In this document: positions 38,606 through 49,081 of the stretch, piece after piece
Numbering within the stretch: the stretch's first letter is position 1
Layout: each line of letters begins with the position of its first letter
Origin: Ogataea parapolymorpha DL-1
Taxonomy: Eukaryota; Ascomycota; Pichiomycetes; Pichiales; Pichiaceae
Length of the DNA stretch: 64,000 nt
Assembly (NCBI RefSeq): GCF_000187245.1
Contig: NC_027862.1
Coordinates: 434,001 to 498,000 of the forward strand
Direction of reading: 5' to 3'
Notes under the pieces: model-generated
The model's input: the letters and a program-made list of their open reading frames with translations, nothing else
Told to the model about the DNA's origin: nothing
The model's database searches: none
Made by a program: the position numbers and the translations under genes

Positions 38606-41600
38606 TTATATCTTACATACCAGCGCAACTGCAAGCTCGAATTCTTTCAAGATGAAACAGCGTAGAGCTTTTTTTTTCAACAGTATTATTTCTTCCTTCA
38701 ACTGATCTCTTTCTTGACTCACAATAAATAAGTCTGCTTCCAAATCTTTAATTTTGAAATCGTACCGGGCTTCAAAGGAAGTATCAATTCCTGAGGTGCC
38801 ATTTTTGACAGATGAACTGGCATTCATTTCTCTGTCGCTAGTGTTTATGCTTTTCATTTGCAGTTCTTTCAGTTCAGTCATCAAATGCTTGTTTAGTTCT
38901 TTCTGTTTTTCAATTTCGCTCTGAGATACTGTAAGCGCCTTATGCGAGTTTCTAAGTGAGGCGTAAGATTTTTTGTAAGAATCTTCGAGCTCCTTGGTTT
39001 TGACAGTATACAATCTCAATTCTTCGGAGAGTTTGCTAATCTTTTCCTCGTCATTTTTCTTGCTTGCTATTAGTTCCTTGACTTGCTTCTGAAGATCTTC
39101 TGTTAGATTACCATCATTTGCACCTGGCAACTGATGAGGTAAACCCGAGTCATAGACTAGGTGACCAAGAATATGTTCTCTTGAAGCATCTTTCCATGAT
39201 TTGAGAAGTTTGTCAATATTTTCTGAAAGTTGACTGGCTTGTTTATAATAACTTTTCCTTTCATCAGCAAATGATTCCAAGGCATCGGAAGTTATATCAT
39301 CTCTGATTCCAACGATGTCACACAAGTACCTTGACTTTTGCTCAGCGCACTTGATCCGAGTTTCCAGTTTTGTTATTTTATTTGATATAGCTGTCTCACC
39401 TTTCAAATGTGATTTCAGCACCCTAATACTCCTCTCCTGTTCTTGAACCAAAAGATTGAGTCTGTCCAAATTTTGCAAACGTTCCTCAAATAGACAGTCA
39501 TAATTTTTCACCTTGGAAAGCAGTGCCGTGTTCTTCGCTGTCAGCTGTATAACTTGATTTTGCAACTCAATACGCTGACTATCACTAAAGTTTCTCGCTG
39601 GGACCGCATGAGAAAGCTCTTTTTCATTGAATGTATCTTGTACTGGTTCTGTTCGCCCAGCTGCTGCACCAGCGATCTGTGACCTAAGTGCTTCATTCTC
39701 TTTGATAAGTTCCTGACGTTGGGATTCTAGACTGTTGAGCTGAAGATTTGCCTTTTCAACCTTCTCAGCCATTTCCCTTTTAAGTGAATGTAGCATGTTG
39801 GTGAAGTCTTCCACAGTTGTTGAATCCAAACACAAGCCGTTCCTAATGGATGGTTCAAGAGAATCTTGTCCCACATATTCTTGCTTACTCAACTCAGATG
39901 AAACTTTGGCTCTATGAGTTTTCTCAACGCTCTGATGAGCGTCTGTAGCAGGCTTTGCTACAAACCCCTCTGCAGTACTTAGGATTTGCCCTTGCACATC
40001 GTGAGTGGCATCAAGATCTGGCTCGTTCTTTTCTGGCGCATTGAACTCCTTTCCATAGGCTCTCACATAATCGTGTGGAGTGTAAGTTTTTTCTGATTTA
40101 TTTGATTCCGATCCAGAATCGAGAAGTGTGAGAGCTAGATTCTTGTTGTCACAATCTGATTTGAGTTTCGATAAACTCATATTTTCACCTTGGGGGAGGG
40201 TAGGATTAGATACCGTATATTCATCAACCGGGTCATCGGATACTTCCTTGATGTCATCATCGTCACTCACTTTTTCATAAACAGCATATTGACTTATCCT
40301 ACTAGACCCTCTCGTGATACCAACAGGTTCATTGATATTGTCAATAGATATTCCAGATGGTGTCCTAAGCCCATGCGATGATTTAACTGTAAGCTGCTTG
40401 TTCAGACTAGATGTAAACTTCAAAAAGTGTGGAAGAAGCTGAAGGTCCAATTCGTATATGATTGAGTTTGGGTATTCAAACTGGGAATCTTGAATGAGTT
40501 TGTTTGTAGTCTCAGATACATGAGTGAAATCGTTGTCCAATTGATCACCGCCCATTACCAGCAACTTTTCATGAACCGGATCGACGGTGATCGTATGACC
40601 ACACCTTTGAGTGGGCGAACAAAAGAGATCAGATTCCAACTGAAAGCAAGTTAAGGTATTCAGGTCGATAATATAGAGCCCATCACAGGTTTCACCGCCA
40701 ACTGTCTTACCTCCAAAAATGAATAGCAAATTCTGGTATATTGCTGCCGCGTGTCCCTGCAGTGGAGGTGGTATAACGGAGCCTTTTAACTTGCAAAGCT
40801 CCCATTTGTTTGTAAGAGAGTCGAAAACCAAAAGATGATTGTAAATGCTGATCCCATCTGTTCCACCATACACATATAACTTGTTGTTATATGCGGTCAT
40901 AGTGTGGTTGGAGATCATTGGAGGGACGACATCCCCGTCTTTAATAGTGATTTTCTCCCATTGGGTCTTAGGGTCCCTAAAGTTCGAAAGATCAAATCTC
41001 CACATATCATTGAAATAATCGTTCTCTACTTGCCCTCCAAAAACATAAAGGTAGCTCGACCATTTTGATGGACTGGCATCGTTTTCAAAATTGAGAACAC
41101 CAATTTGATGCCCATATCTTCCACACGGTTTTGAGCCGTCAGGAGAAGTAATAGTCCATTTGAGCGACGTAATATTGAAAAAATAAAGTTTGTTGTCAAG
41201 CTCTTGAGTCGTATTTGTAACCGTATCTCCCGCAAATACAATAAATGCATTTCCTATCAAAATTGAAGAATGCCCAATTCTTGGAGATGGAATTTTCTCA
41301 AAATTCTCTATTGGAGATGCAATATATGGATAATCGTCCAGTTTATCAGAGCTATTCTTCACAGGCTCCACAATCCACATATCCCCAAACACGTTTTTAC
41401 CACAAAGTCCCCCCATCAAATAAAGTGCCCCGGCTTCTGAGGTAATAGATGAAGCAGCGTGACTAAATCTGGGGAAGGGGGAATTATAGAGCACTTTTTT
41501 TTTCCAGGGGCTGTTAGGGGCTACCGCAGATCGTGCATGCTGTTGAACCTCGCCAGTATATCTACTGGTATCTATTTTCTGAAAAACTTTTGTTTCGGCT

Positions 41601-41983
41601 GGACTCCAAAGTTGTGTGAATGTTGAGTTTCCTTTCATCTGATTATCTTCCAATCTCATAGGATTCGAGAATGCTTGGCGTTGGTGTTTTGAGTCTGACT
41701 GGTACGGAAAGTTTTCAGATTGATCTGTAGGACGCGTATGTGGCGGCAAAGATCCAAAGGACGCAAGTTGATTCTTTTGTTCTTTGACTGTAGTGATATG
41801 GGATTTTACATACTGCCCCGATCCTGAATTTGTTGATTTGCCCTGGAGAGCATGCGTAACCTTTTCACTATAGTTTGAGGGGACCCGACTACTCTGTGTA
41901 CTTTGAAGAGTTTCGTTTGGAGGGGAAGTTTCATCGGATGAAGTTCTTGAAGATTTACTTTTAAGTTTGAAAAACGGTGCCAT
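38606..41983 (-). CDS. KEL1: Kelch-repeat polarity protein Kel1/Kel2
   Basis: 1125 aa, similar in length to S. cerevisiae Kel1 (1164 aa). A disordered N-terminus (about 1-155) is followed by six or so Kelch repeats (about 160-520): WKKKVLYNSPFPRFSHAASS, LYLMGGLCGKNVFGDMWIV, PCGRYGHQIGVL, LYVFGGQVENDYFNDMWRF, KLYVYGGTDGISIYNHLLVF, LFIFGGKTVGGETCDGLYII. The C-terminal half has extended coiled coil (about 730-1110). Kel1 acts at polarity sites in formin control, cell fusion and mitotic exit. The last residues (after EEIILLKKKALRCF) lose the heptad pattern, so the 3' terminus is less certain. Divergent from SVP26. Confidence 0.92.
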   Translation of the reverse strand: MAPFFKLKSKSSRTSSDETSPPNETLQSTQSSRVPSNYSEKVTHALQGKSTNSGSGQYVKSHITTVKEQKNQLASFGSLPPHTRPTDQSENFPYQSDSKHQRQAFSNPMRLEDNQMKGNSTFTQLWSPAETKVFQKIDTSRYTGEVQQHARSAVAPNSPWKKKVLYNSPFPRFSHAASSITSEAGALYLMGGLCGKNVFGDMWIVEPVKNSSDKLDDYPYIASPIENFEKIPSPRIGHSSILIGNAFIVFAGDTVTNTTQELDNKLYFFNITSLKWTITSPDGSKPCGRYGHQIGVLNFENDASPSKWSSYLYVFGGQVENDYFNDMWRFDLSNFRDPKTQWEKITIKDGDVVPPMISNHTMTAYNNKLYVYGGTDGISIYNHLLVFDSLTNKWELCKLKGSVIPPPLQGHAAAIYQNLLFIFGGKTVGGETCDGLYIIDLNTLTCFQLESDLFCSPTQRCGHTITVDPVHEKLLVMGGDQLDNDFTHVSETTNKLIQDSQFEYPNSIIYELDLQLLPHFLKFTSSLNKQLTVKSSHGLRTPSGISIDNINEPVGITRGSSRISQYAVYEKVSDDDDIKEVSDDPVDEYTVSNPTLPQGENMSLSKLKSDCDNKNLALTLLDSGSESNKSEKTYTPHDYVRAYGKEFNAPEKNEPDLDATHDVQGQILSTAEGFVAKPATDAHQSVEKTHRAKVSSELSKQEYVGQDSLEPSIRNGLCLDSTTVEDFTNMLHSLKREMAEKVEKANLQLNSLESQRQELIKENEALRSQIAGAAAGRTEPVQDTFNEKELSHAVPARNFSDSQRIELQNQVIQLTAKNTALLSKVKNYDCLFEERLQNLDRLNLLVQEQERSIRVLKSHLKGETAISNKITKLETRIKCAEQKSRYLCDIVGIRDDITSDALESFADERKSYYKQASQLSENIDKLLKSWKDASREHILGHLVYDSGLPHQLPGANDGNLTEDLQKQVKELIASKKNDEEKISKLSEELRLYTVKTKELEDSYKKSYASLRNSHKALTVSQSEIEKQKELNKHLMTELKELQMKSINTSDREMNASSSVKNGTSGIDTSFEARYDFKIKDLEADLFIVSQERDQLKEEIILLKKKALRCFILKEFELAVALVCKI

Positions 41984-42278
41984 TAGATATGATAATTCAA
42001 CCTTACCTGTTTAATATCCAGTACATTCAGCCAAAGTTATGTTTCCTTTAATGATGATTTTGGATTAGGACTGATACTTAATACTTGGAGAAAAGATGAA
42101 ACAGCACGATTATTTTTTAAATTTCCTTCCCCTGAAAATAGAATCCACAAATATTCGTTTGGCTCCAAAGGGAAGAAAAAAAAAACACACAAATTTGAGC
42201 TGTCAGCTTTTTCGAAAGCCGCCTTCAAAGTGTCCGGCTTGTACCTCAAATATTGTCATCGATTGTTCTAATTTCATA

Positions 42279-42971
42279 ATGCTGATTGAATTGCTTGCTG
42301 TAGCAGGCTCGGTTGTGGGTTTTGTGGCGGTCACGCTCTCCATTGCGTCCGGTCTTTATTATTTGTCTGAGTTGGTAGAGGAAAACACCGAATTGACCAA
42401 AAGGCTTTTAGGTAGACTCATAAAGAGCACTGCAGCATATTTGACTCTTCTTTGGTTCTTTGATGACTTTCCCCTCAAATTGACTATATTCTCACTATTT
42501 TCATATTTCATTTATTATCAGAATTTGAAGAAATTTCCAAATATCGACCTGACAGGATCAATCTTCCTTGCTACATGTATACTGGCGCTTTTAAATCACT
42601 TCCTATGGTTCAAGCATTTCAACAATCCTTATGTCCCCACGATTGACGAAAGACTCAATCCCGACTTCAAATTGCCCCACTATCCATCATTTACAGAAAT
42701 TGCATCCTTTTTTGGATTATGCATATGGTTAATACCCTTTGGATTTTTTATCTCATTGAGCGCAAATGAAAACACGTTGCCTATGAGCCTCTCCGAAGTG
42801 GAACCATTGCAATCGCAGAACAATGGAGAAAATGTTAAAAGATCAATCACTTTAATCAAGTATTTGCTCCAAATATTGACAGGTAAGGCAAAGCAACTTT
42901 TGAATGCTTTTAGCTTGAGAACATCCGGGGGAAACAGCTCTTCGCGTAACCCTAACGAGCTCTACATATGA
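42279..42971 (+). CDS. SVP26: ER/Golgi cargo adaptor Svp26 (Tex261 family)
   Basis: 230 aa from the ATG at 42279, essentially the length of the S. cerevisiae protein (228 aa). Several transmembrane helices are visible: ELLAVAGSVVGFVAVTLSIA, a segment through YLTLLWFFDDFPLKLTIF, IFLATCILALLNHFLWF and ASFFGLCIWLIPFGFFISLS. Conserved Tex261 features are SGLYYLSELVEEN and DERLNPDFKLPHYPSF. Svp26 promotes COPII packaging of type II membrane glycosyltransferases. The frame is open another 61 codons upstream to an ATG at 42096, but that stretch is Lys/Asn-rich with an A-run and is absent from the family, so the internal ATG is chosen. Confidence 0.92.
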   Translation: MLIELLAVAGSVVGFVAVTLSIASGLYYLSELVEENTELTKRLLGRLIKSTAAYLTLLWFFDDFPLKLTIFSLFSYFIYYQNLKKFPNIDLTGSIFLATCILALLNHFLWFKHFNNPYVPTIDERLNPDFKLPHYPSFTEIASFFGLCIWLIPFGFFISLSANENTLPMSLSEVEPLQSQNNGENVKRSITLIKYLLQILTGKAKQLLNAFSLRTSGGNSSSRNPNELYI

Positions 42972-43264
42972 AATGTATATAAAAATCAAGAGCAGTGTCT
43001 TGTAGTATTATAATGAAATGAGCTATTCAAAGCGCTCCGCTTGAATTAAAGCTGAGTCTACAGGTCATAAAACATATCCAGTCAAAAGTTTTGCTTGCTT
43101 AAATTTGAAAGGAACTTGTCATCGTCAACCGTACTGAAAAACCGAGTCAAGGTCAATATCTCGATAAGTGCTTGCAAGATCTAGGTTAATACTCAAGTGT
43201 GATAATAACAAATTTGAGTTCCCTGTAGGTTCAAAGGCGAGTTATTTGCCCCGGCAATTCTCCT

Positions 43265-44563
43265 ATGAACGAACACCTGGAAAATCTCAAAACTACGAAG
43301 CATCTATACGGGATGTGGAAGAATACAATTCGTGTTGATGGGCCTTTTCTGGATGTGGGAATGCACATAGATGGTCCATCAACAACAAAATCGTACATGA
43401 ATTTTTGACATATCGAAAAGTATCGTTTGCCTCTTCTTGAAAATAGCCATTCTATGTAAATAAATGCAAGTCAAGCTTGAGGGTCTCGCTAGAATCGAAA
43501 TCAACAAGAGAAGGTCAACCAGGGACCCGGGGAAGTATGTCGGCAAAGTGTTGTCTTATTCAAAGCGCGTTCGAAGTTGCTGGCAGACATCATCATATGT
43601 CAAAATTACCAACCGCAGTTTTATTCTCTAAAATATCAATTTCCATTTAGTTCCCGCGTCCCCTTAGAGACCAATTGCAAAGTAAAGCAAAACGACACTA
43701 GGAAGGAACTTTCGAAATTTTGCGACGAAGACTTTGACGGGGCGGGGCATCTTTGTCAGGGGCGATATCACATTTTACCGTCCTCTCTCAAGGATTCCCG
43801 AAAATAGAGCTCCTCAGACGAATATCATACTACACCTGTTCAAGAAAAAGGATTTCTGGTCTAAGCGCACAAACCTATTGAAAATTTTGACATCCGCTCA
43901 CTCGATATCCCTAATCAGGATGACCAAACACTGCTCATTATACAGCCATTTGCTATCTCGTACAACTATCCCCCATATAGTAACTGTCTGCGAAATGTCG
44001 AGAGTCTATCACGTGATCATTTCTGAAGTAGACTACAAAATTGAAGTTGTACGGAGACGATAAGGTTGACGCAATAAGGTTTACCATCCATGGTGCGCAA
44101 TTTCAAGTTTGCAGTCCTCTGAATTCTTTTCCCAACAAGTATATGTTCCCACCTTTGATTATCACTGCGAGTGACTCATACGTCAATCTATTGAAACGAA
44201 GTTGGCCTTTGAAGCATGATCCCAATCTGCTATTCGGTTGATTCCAGATCCAGAAATGGGCGTAATATTCTTTCTTCTCACCACTCGAAAGCTTGCTTTC
44301 TTCCAATTTCACGATAGACACTCATTGGATCTAGAGACAGTATACCTTAGAGTGAGCTGAGCATATCTGATTTCAAGAAGGTCTGGTTTATGTATGCAGG
44401 CAAAAAGCTGTCAAATAGTACTAGTCTCGATTTAGCCTTCTTCCCCAAACGGTACCATAGTCAGTCAGCTGGTTTTGCCGAATGCGATGAACCTGGATTG
44501 GTTGATTTCAAGGGGATAAAATCATACAAAGTTGCAATTCCACACACGGCTTACAGACAATAA
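43265..44563 (+). pseudogene. Possible decayed coding sequence of unknown origin
   Basis: In the 2.3-kb gap between SVP26 and the BOI gene, several short forward frames look protein-like but are broken by stops and frame changes. Examples are a 47-codon frame from ATG 43265 (containing LYGMWKNTIRVDGPFLDVG), a frame around 44040-44240 (GDDKVDAIRFTIHGAQFQV) and one ending at 44563 (DFKKVWFMYAGKKL, DEPGLVDFKGIKSYKVAI). I recognise no family. They could be remnants of one gene or chance frames. The rest of the gap (44564-45298) shows nothing but a poly-T tract. Confidence 0.25.
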
Positions 44564-45079
44564 ATAGATTACCGCAAGGCATTTTGCCAACTTATTTTAA
44601 TATTTGCAACCTTCAATCGTTTTTACGCAACGAGATTGACGCTACTTTTTCAATGAGTAGCACTACTGAAAGCTAGAGTTTGTAGGAATTGAAGACTGGT
44701 GTTGGCGATGGCAGTTGCATTGAGTCGATGCAGCTTGAAAGTAATGTCCTTGTATTAATCAGGGCACAAGGCTAGACAGGTATATATATTCTTTAAGCAA
44801 GAAAGGGTCTCCTCAGTATGATGGTTTATGGTGAGTTTTAGACTAGCTCAGAACCGTGTCCTCTAATCATTTTGCATTTTGGAGAACGGCTTGCTTCTAC
44901 TAAAAGTCAGTGAAGTTAAGAGAGCTGGGCATTCGCGATTAGACGAACTTAAACAAATCTCCAAGAGTCAAAATGTAGAAAAGAGTAAATTTGCACCCTA
45001 GTTGGATACATAATACTGAGGTTAATACATAGTATGAAAATACATATTAGCTTAAATATTCCACACACAAGGATTCTTG

Positions 45080-45094
45080 TTTTTTTTTTTTTTT
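45080..45094 (+). repeat. Poly-T tract upstream of the BOI gene
   Basis: Fifteen consecutive T, about 200 bp upstream of the BOI ATG. Such dA:dT tracts commonly exclude nucleosomes in yeast promoters. The length is uncertain because of homopolymer error. Confidence 0.6.
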
Positions 45095-45298
45095 CTACCG
45101 CCAACGTAAGGGCAAACTAATAGTCCAAATTTCATATTTAAAAGCTGAACGGTGCTTGAACAGTGATTGGTAAGCATTCATAGTTCTTGTAACCCTAGTC
45201 AAGTTGATAAATTTGGGCAATAACCGAAAGATAGTCCAAAGTGGAGATAACCATTGTTATAATAAAGTTTACGTTGTCTGTTTAATAATCTTCATCAC

Positions 45299-47914
45299 AT
45301 GTCGACGGGCGAAGGATACGAGAATTATTATAGCGTCATAAAGGAGTTCAATGCAAGACTTGGCGATGAACTCACAATACGCCCTGGTGATACCATAGAG
45401 CTCATCAGCGATGACAGTGAATTTGGAGATGGATGGTATATGGGACGAAACTTGACAACCAACAGAGTTGGGCTTTATCCAAAAGCATTCACAAAATCGG
45501 CCAATGGACAAAGCAAAGGAAAGCCATCATTACTTAGATCAAGATCGAGGCGGACACCACTAAACAGCCCCGTCGCCGCCACTCCATCGTCAGGAATTTC
45601 TGATTATTCATCGCTTAGCCAGCATCAGAAGATTGAAGAGTCTATTTCTCCTTCTGTTACTGCAGATCGACACAACAATATGGAAGGCATTGTAACTAGA
45701 AATACCGAGGAGACACCATATAGTCAAGTCCATGATACAAATTTCAACAGGTACATTTCGGTACACAGGACCCTAAGCGATATCGACAAAGCATTGCAAG
45801 AACTGCATTCCAACGAATATCCAAGCACTACTGAAAATCACAGTATACTTCTTGATCCGGCAGAGGTGGCCAGCTGGACTCCGGAGCAGGTTACCCAATA
45901 TTTTTCCGGCTTGAATTTTGATATTGAAAGCGCGGGTCAATTTGCCAGGCACAAAATCAGTGGAGCTATCCTACTTCAGCTGGAGCTACCGTACCTGAAA
46001 GAGCTTGAAATTACATCGTTTGGCACCCGGTTTGAAATATACAAAGAGATAGAGGAATTGAGACTTGCCTCCAAGAACAAAACGCACGGAAGGAGAATTG
46101 TATCCCCCAATACTCGGTTAGGAAACCCAGAAGTTAAGGTAGCACCTCGTACTCATGCGAGAAAGAGGTCACAATCAATGGACGATATTCTCAGAACAAG
46201 CATTGGCGGATCAAAATCTAGCGTTGGAAATTCTCTAGATTTCAAACAATCATCAAGGGATACTTTGGAGGTTGATTCGAAGCTTCAGAGTTATATTGAG
46301 ACACCAAGCGATAATGATAGTGAGCCGGAACAGGAATTCAGTACACCTACAGGGCTTTTTGAATCTCCGAGAAAAGCACCACAGCCACCTTCTCATGCAA
46401 GTCCATTGATCAAGCAAAATTCTCAATTGTTATTCGAAAATGATGGGGATGATGGGTCGAACAGAAGATACCAACATAGTCGTGGATCTTCCATTGGAAA
46501 CACATCTTCTATTTACACTGAAAAGAAACATTCTCGAAATCCTTCATCTACATCATTTACCAACGCTTTGCAACAAAAGGGAGCGCTCTTCACTAAAACC
46601 CATTCTCGAACAAATTCGGACTTTAGCGTTGCACAAAAGGATGCCTCGTGGCGATATGTGGACAAGAATTTTGAGCCTCATGTAACACAGAAGCAACAAT
46701 CAAAGGGGGATAACGGTCGGTCACTTCCGTCTGCAAATAAATCTTTACAGACCCTTGAAACTGGGGTCAAGCCAGAGAAGCTTGATTTTGACAGAAAAAA
46801 TTCAAATAGAAGATCCATATCCGCGAAAGATATGTCTCCAAGTCCCAAAACCATTGATCCAAAAAGAATAGCCTCCGCAGCCGCGGCATCTGCGAGTAAC
46901 AATTCGAAAACTTCCGGGCTTCGTTCCTTCGGCGGCTTAAGATCTTCCAAGATATCGACCTCGGCATTCCAAGAAGGTATCAGGAACATATCTCCAGATG
47001 AAGCAATTCGAACAGCGGACTACTCAGGTTGGATGAGCAAAAGAGGGAACTTGTCAATAGGTTCATGGAAACAAAGATATTTTACACTTCACAAAACGAG
47101 ATTGTCATATTTCGGTTCATTGAAAGACAGACGCGAAAAAGGGCTTATTGATATAACCGCCCACAGAGTTTTACCTGCAGTTGATACCGAGGACAAACTC
47201 AGCACTGTGTACGCGGCAACTACTGGCTCTGGAAGGTATTGTTTCAAATTGGTTCCGCCGGCCCCAGGCTCAAAGAAAGGACTCACTTTCACACAGCAAA
47301 AGGTTCATTACTTTGCCGTCGAAACAAAGGATGAAATGAGAGGATGGATGGCTGCTTTGATGAAAGCAACAATCGAACTTGACGAGTCAGTTCCTGCAAT
47401 TTCTTCGTGCGTGACCCCTACAATCCCGCTTCAAAAAGCGCAAGAAAGAATGGTTGAAGCAAGAGAGAATGCACGTCTAAATCTCGAAAAGCTGGAAAAG
47501 GGTGAGTGCATTCAAGATACGACCACGGATGAAGACATGTCACTAAAATCTAATAACATCTCAGCCACCCACACGCCCATCACTCAACCATCGACTCAGT
47601 TTCAGAGAGTATCGACAACTCCTACATCAACAAATTCTTCCAATCGCAGACCTTCAGTAAAGGTTGACACTACAACAGGTCTTCCCGAATCTGGTGCGCT
47701 AACTGGCCTTTCAACGCCTTACTTGGTGACTTCGGGAATCATGTCCCCTAATTCGTCGTCGACTTCTGATCTCAATTCTCCTGGTTCCGCCAGCCTGAGA
47801 GCTACTAAAAACACAGGTAGAAAAATTCCTACCGCGTCAACCAATCCTGTTCCGATGATAACAAAGCTTGATACACCGCAAGATCAAATTAGCTCTTCTT
47901 CAAATACTGTTTAA
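45299..47914 (+). CDS. BOI2: Boi1/Boi2-type SH3-SAM-PH polarity scaffold
   Basis: 871 aa with the diagnostic order of three domains. SH3 lies at about 8-70 (YSVIKEFNARLGDELTIRPG, GDGWYMGRNLTTNRVGLYPK), SAM at about 180-250 (VASWTPEQVTQYFSGLNFD, ISGAILLQLELPYLKEL) and PH at about 575-690 (YSGWMSKRGNLSIGSWKQRY, FTLHKTRLSYFGSLKDR, CFKLVPP, KDEMRGWMAALMKAT). Long Ser-rich disordered linkers join them. Boi proteins bind Bem1, Cdc42 and exocyst components at the bud tip and cytokinesis site. S. cerevisiae has two paralogs from genome duplication; a pre-duplication yeast should have one, so the symbol is only indicative. Confidence 0.9.
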   Translation: MSTGEGYENYYSVIKEFNARLGDELTIRPGDTIELISDDSEFGDGWYMGRNLTTNRVGLYPKAFTKSANGQSKGKPSLLRSRSRRTPLNSPVAATPSSGISDYSSLSQHQKIEESISPSVTADRHNNMEGIVTRNTEETPYSQVHDTNFNRYISVHRTLSDIDKALQELHSNEYPSTTENHSILLDPAEVASWTPEQVTQYFSGLNFDIESAGQFARHKISGAILLQLELPYLKELEITSFGTRFEIYKEIEELRLASKNKTHGRRIVSPNTRLGNPEVKVAPRTHARKRSQSMDDILRTSIGGSKSSVGNSLDFKQSSRDTLEVDSKLQSYIETPSDNDSEPEQEFSTPTGLFESPRKAPQPPSHASPLIKQNSQLLFENDGDDGSNRRYQHSRGSSIGNTSSIYTEKKHSRNPSSTSFTNALQQKGALFTKTHSRTNSDFSVAQKDASWRYVDKNFEPHVTQKQQSKGDNGRSLPSANKSLQTLETGVKPEKLDFDRKNSNRRSISAKDMSPSPKTIDPKRIASAAAASASNNSKTSGLRSFGGLRSSKISTSAFQEGIRNISPDEAIRTADYSGWMSKRGNLSIGSWKQRYFTLHKTRLSYFGSLKDRREKGLIDITAHRVLPAVDTEDKLSTVYAATTGSGRYCFKLVPPAPGSKKGLTFTQQKVHYFAVETKDEMRGWMAALMKATIELDESVPAISSCVTPTIPLQKAQERMVEARENARLNLEKLEKGECIQDTTTDEDMSLKSNNISATHTPITQPSTQFQRVSTTPTSTNSSNRRPSVKVDTTTGLPESGALTGLSTPYLVTSGIMSPNSSSTSDLNSPGSASLRATKNTGRKIPTASTNPVPMITKLDTPQDQISSSSNTV

Positions 47915-49081
47915 AATAGTCCTCCAACAAAGAACAACGCGGAGTTATCTGATCACTCGGATATGTACCATACGTTTTTATTAAGTTTAATACAATGTTT
48001 TGCCCGATTGGAGTTAGTTGCTGCCTTCACTCTTTCAAATTGAGATAGAATTTTGAATTACGTGATCTTGGGTGAGAACCAGTGCATACCGGAAACCATT
48101 CGGTCTCGTAAGCCTAATAGCTGAGGTAGTAGCAGTAGTTTCACCCAACAGCATTCAAAATCTGTCGCCACGAGACGCTGAAGAGAAGAATTCCAATCTG
48201 CGGATGGAGATAAGACAAACTGTTTCGGTAAACAATGGGGGACAATGTGGCCGAGACACTTCATCTGCTCTGTCAGAAAAATGACACGTAGCTACTGCCC
48301 CTTTGGCTATTGAATAATGTTGCGCGAAGATATAAATGAGGTTGGTACCGCCAAAAACTCAATTCTGGTTTACAGAATCATATGTCATTGAATGTGAATT
48401 GATGCACAGTCCTCTGCTTTGGCCAGTGGAAGTGAATAGTTTCAAAAGGGTGCTTGTGCTACATCGCATTAAAAATATACACACAAAGAAAAGCCCGGCT
48501 GTTTGTTGTCAAACTGTACATCGCGTTTCGAATGAAATGCCTTGCCCACTTTTTTCAACTGTGAGGAGCATATAAGCAACGACAAGCCATTGCTTTTCCT
48601 ATTACTGCTTAGTCTGGTGAGCTCTTGAATTACACAATACATATCGCATCAAAAGGCGAAAATCCCATTGCATGAGAATACAACTTTACACAATGATGGT
48701 ATCCATTGGCTAAATCCTCACGCTTACTCGTTAGATATCCAATTAGACATGGTTCCTCTTGTTTAGCAGATCTGGATCTGAAGTAAAGTCCTCTATTACA
48801 GCAATGGAATGGATCAGTATGGAACATAGGTGATGAGAATTTACTCTCGTATTAAGGTTGTCCTCGCCCGCTTCATTGTTAAGTACTGAAAAATTGAGGA
48901 TTCCAAAAGTTCCATTTGAGGAGAGCATGCACCGGGTACCGTTGCTACGAGTGAACTGTGACCACTAATGCAAACATTATATAAGCATGTTTTGTCTCAA
49001 CAATTAGCTAATCAACCAAAATCATCACTTATAAAATTCATTAGCAATATTATAATTACGGTATAAAATCCCAAGAAGACA
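47915..49081. other. 1.2-kb intergenic region between the BOI gene and QNS1
   Basis: It holds short frames of up to 80 codons on both strands, none with recognisable features. I see no tRNA or repeat. The last 100 bp are AT-rich and presumably carry the QNS1 promoter. Confidence 0.4.

Noticed and set aside
42096..42278. 61-codon N-terminal extension of SVP26
   Set aside because: Not conserved in the Tex261 family, compositionally odd (A-run coding poly-Lys), and the protein from the internal ATG has the family length.
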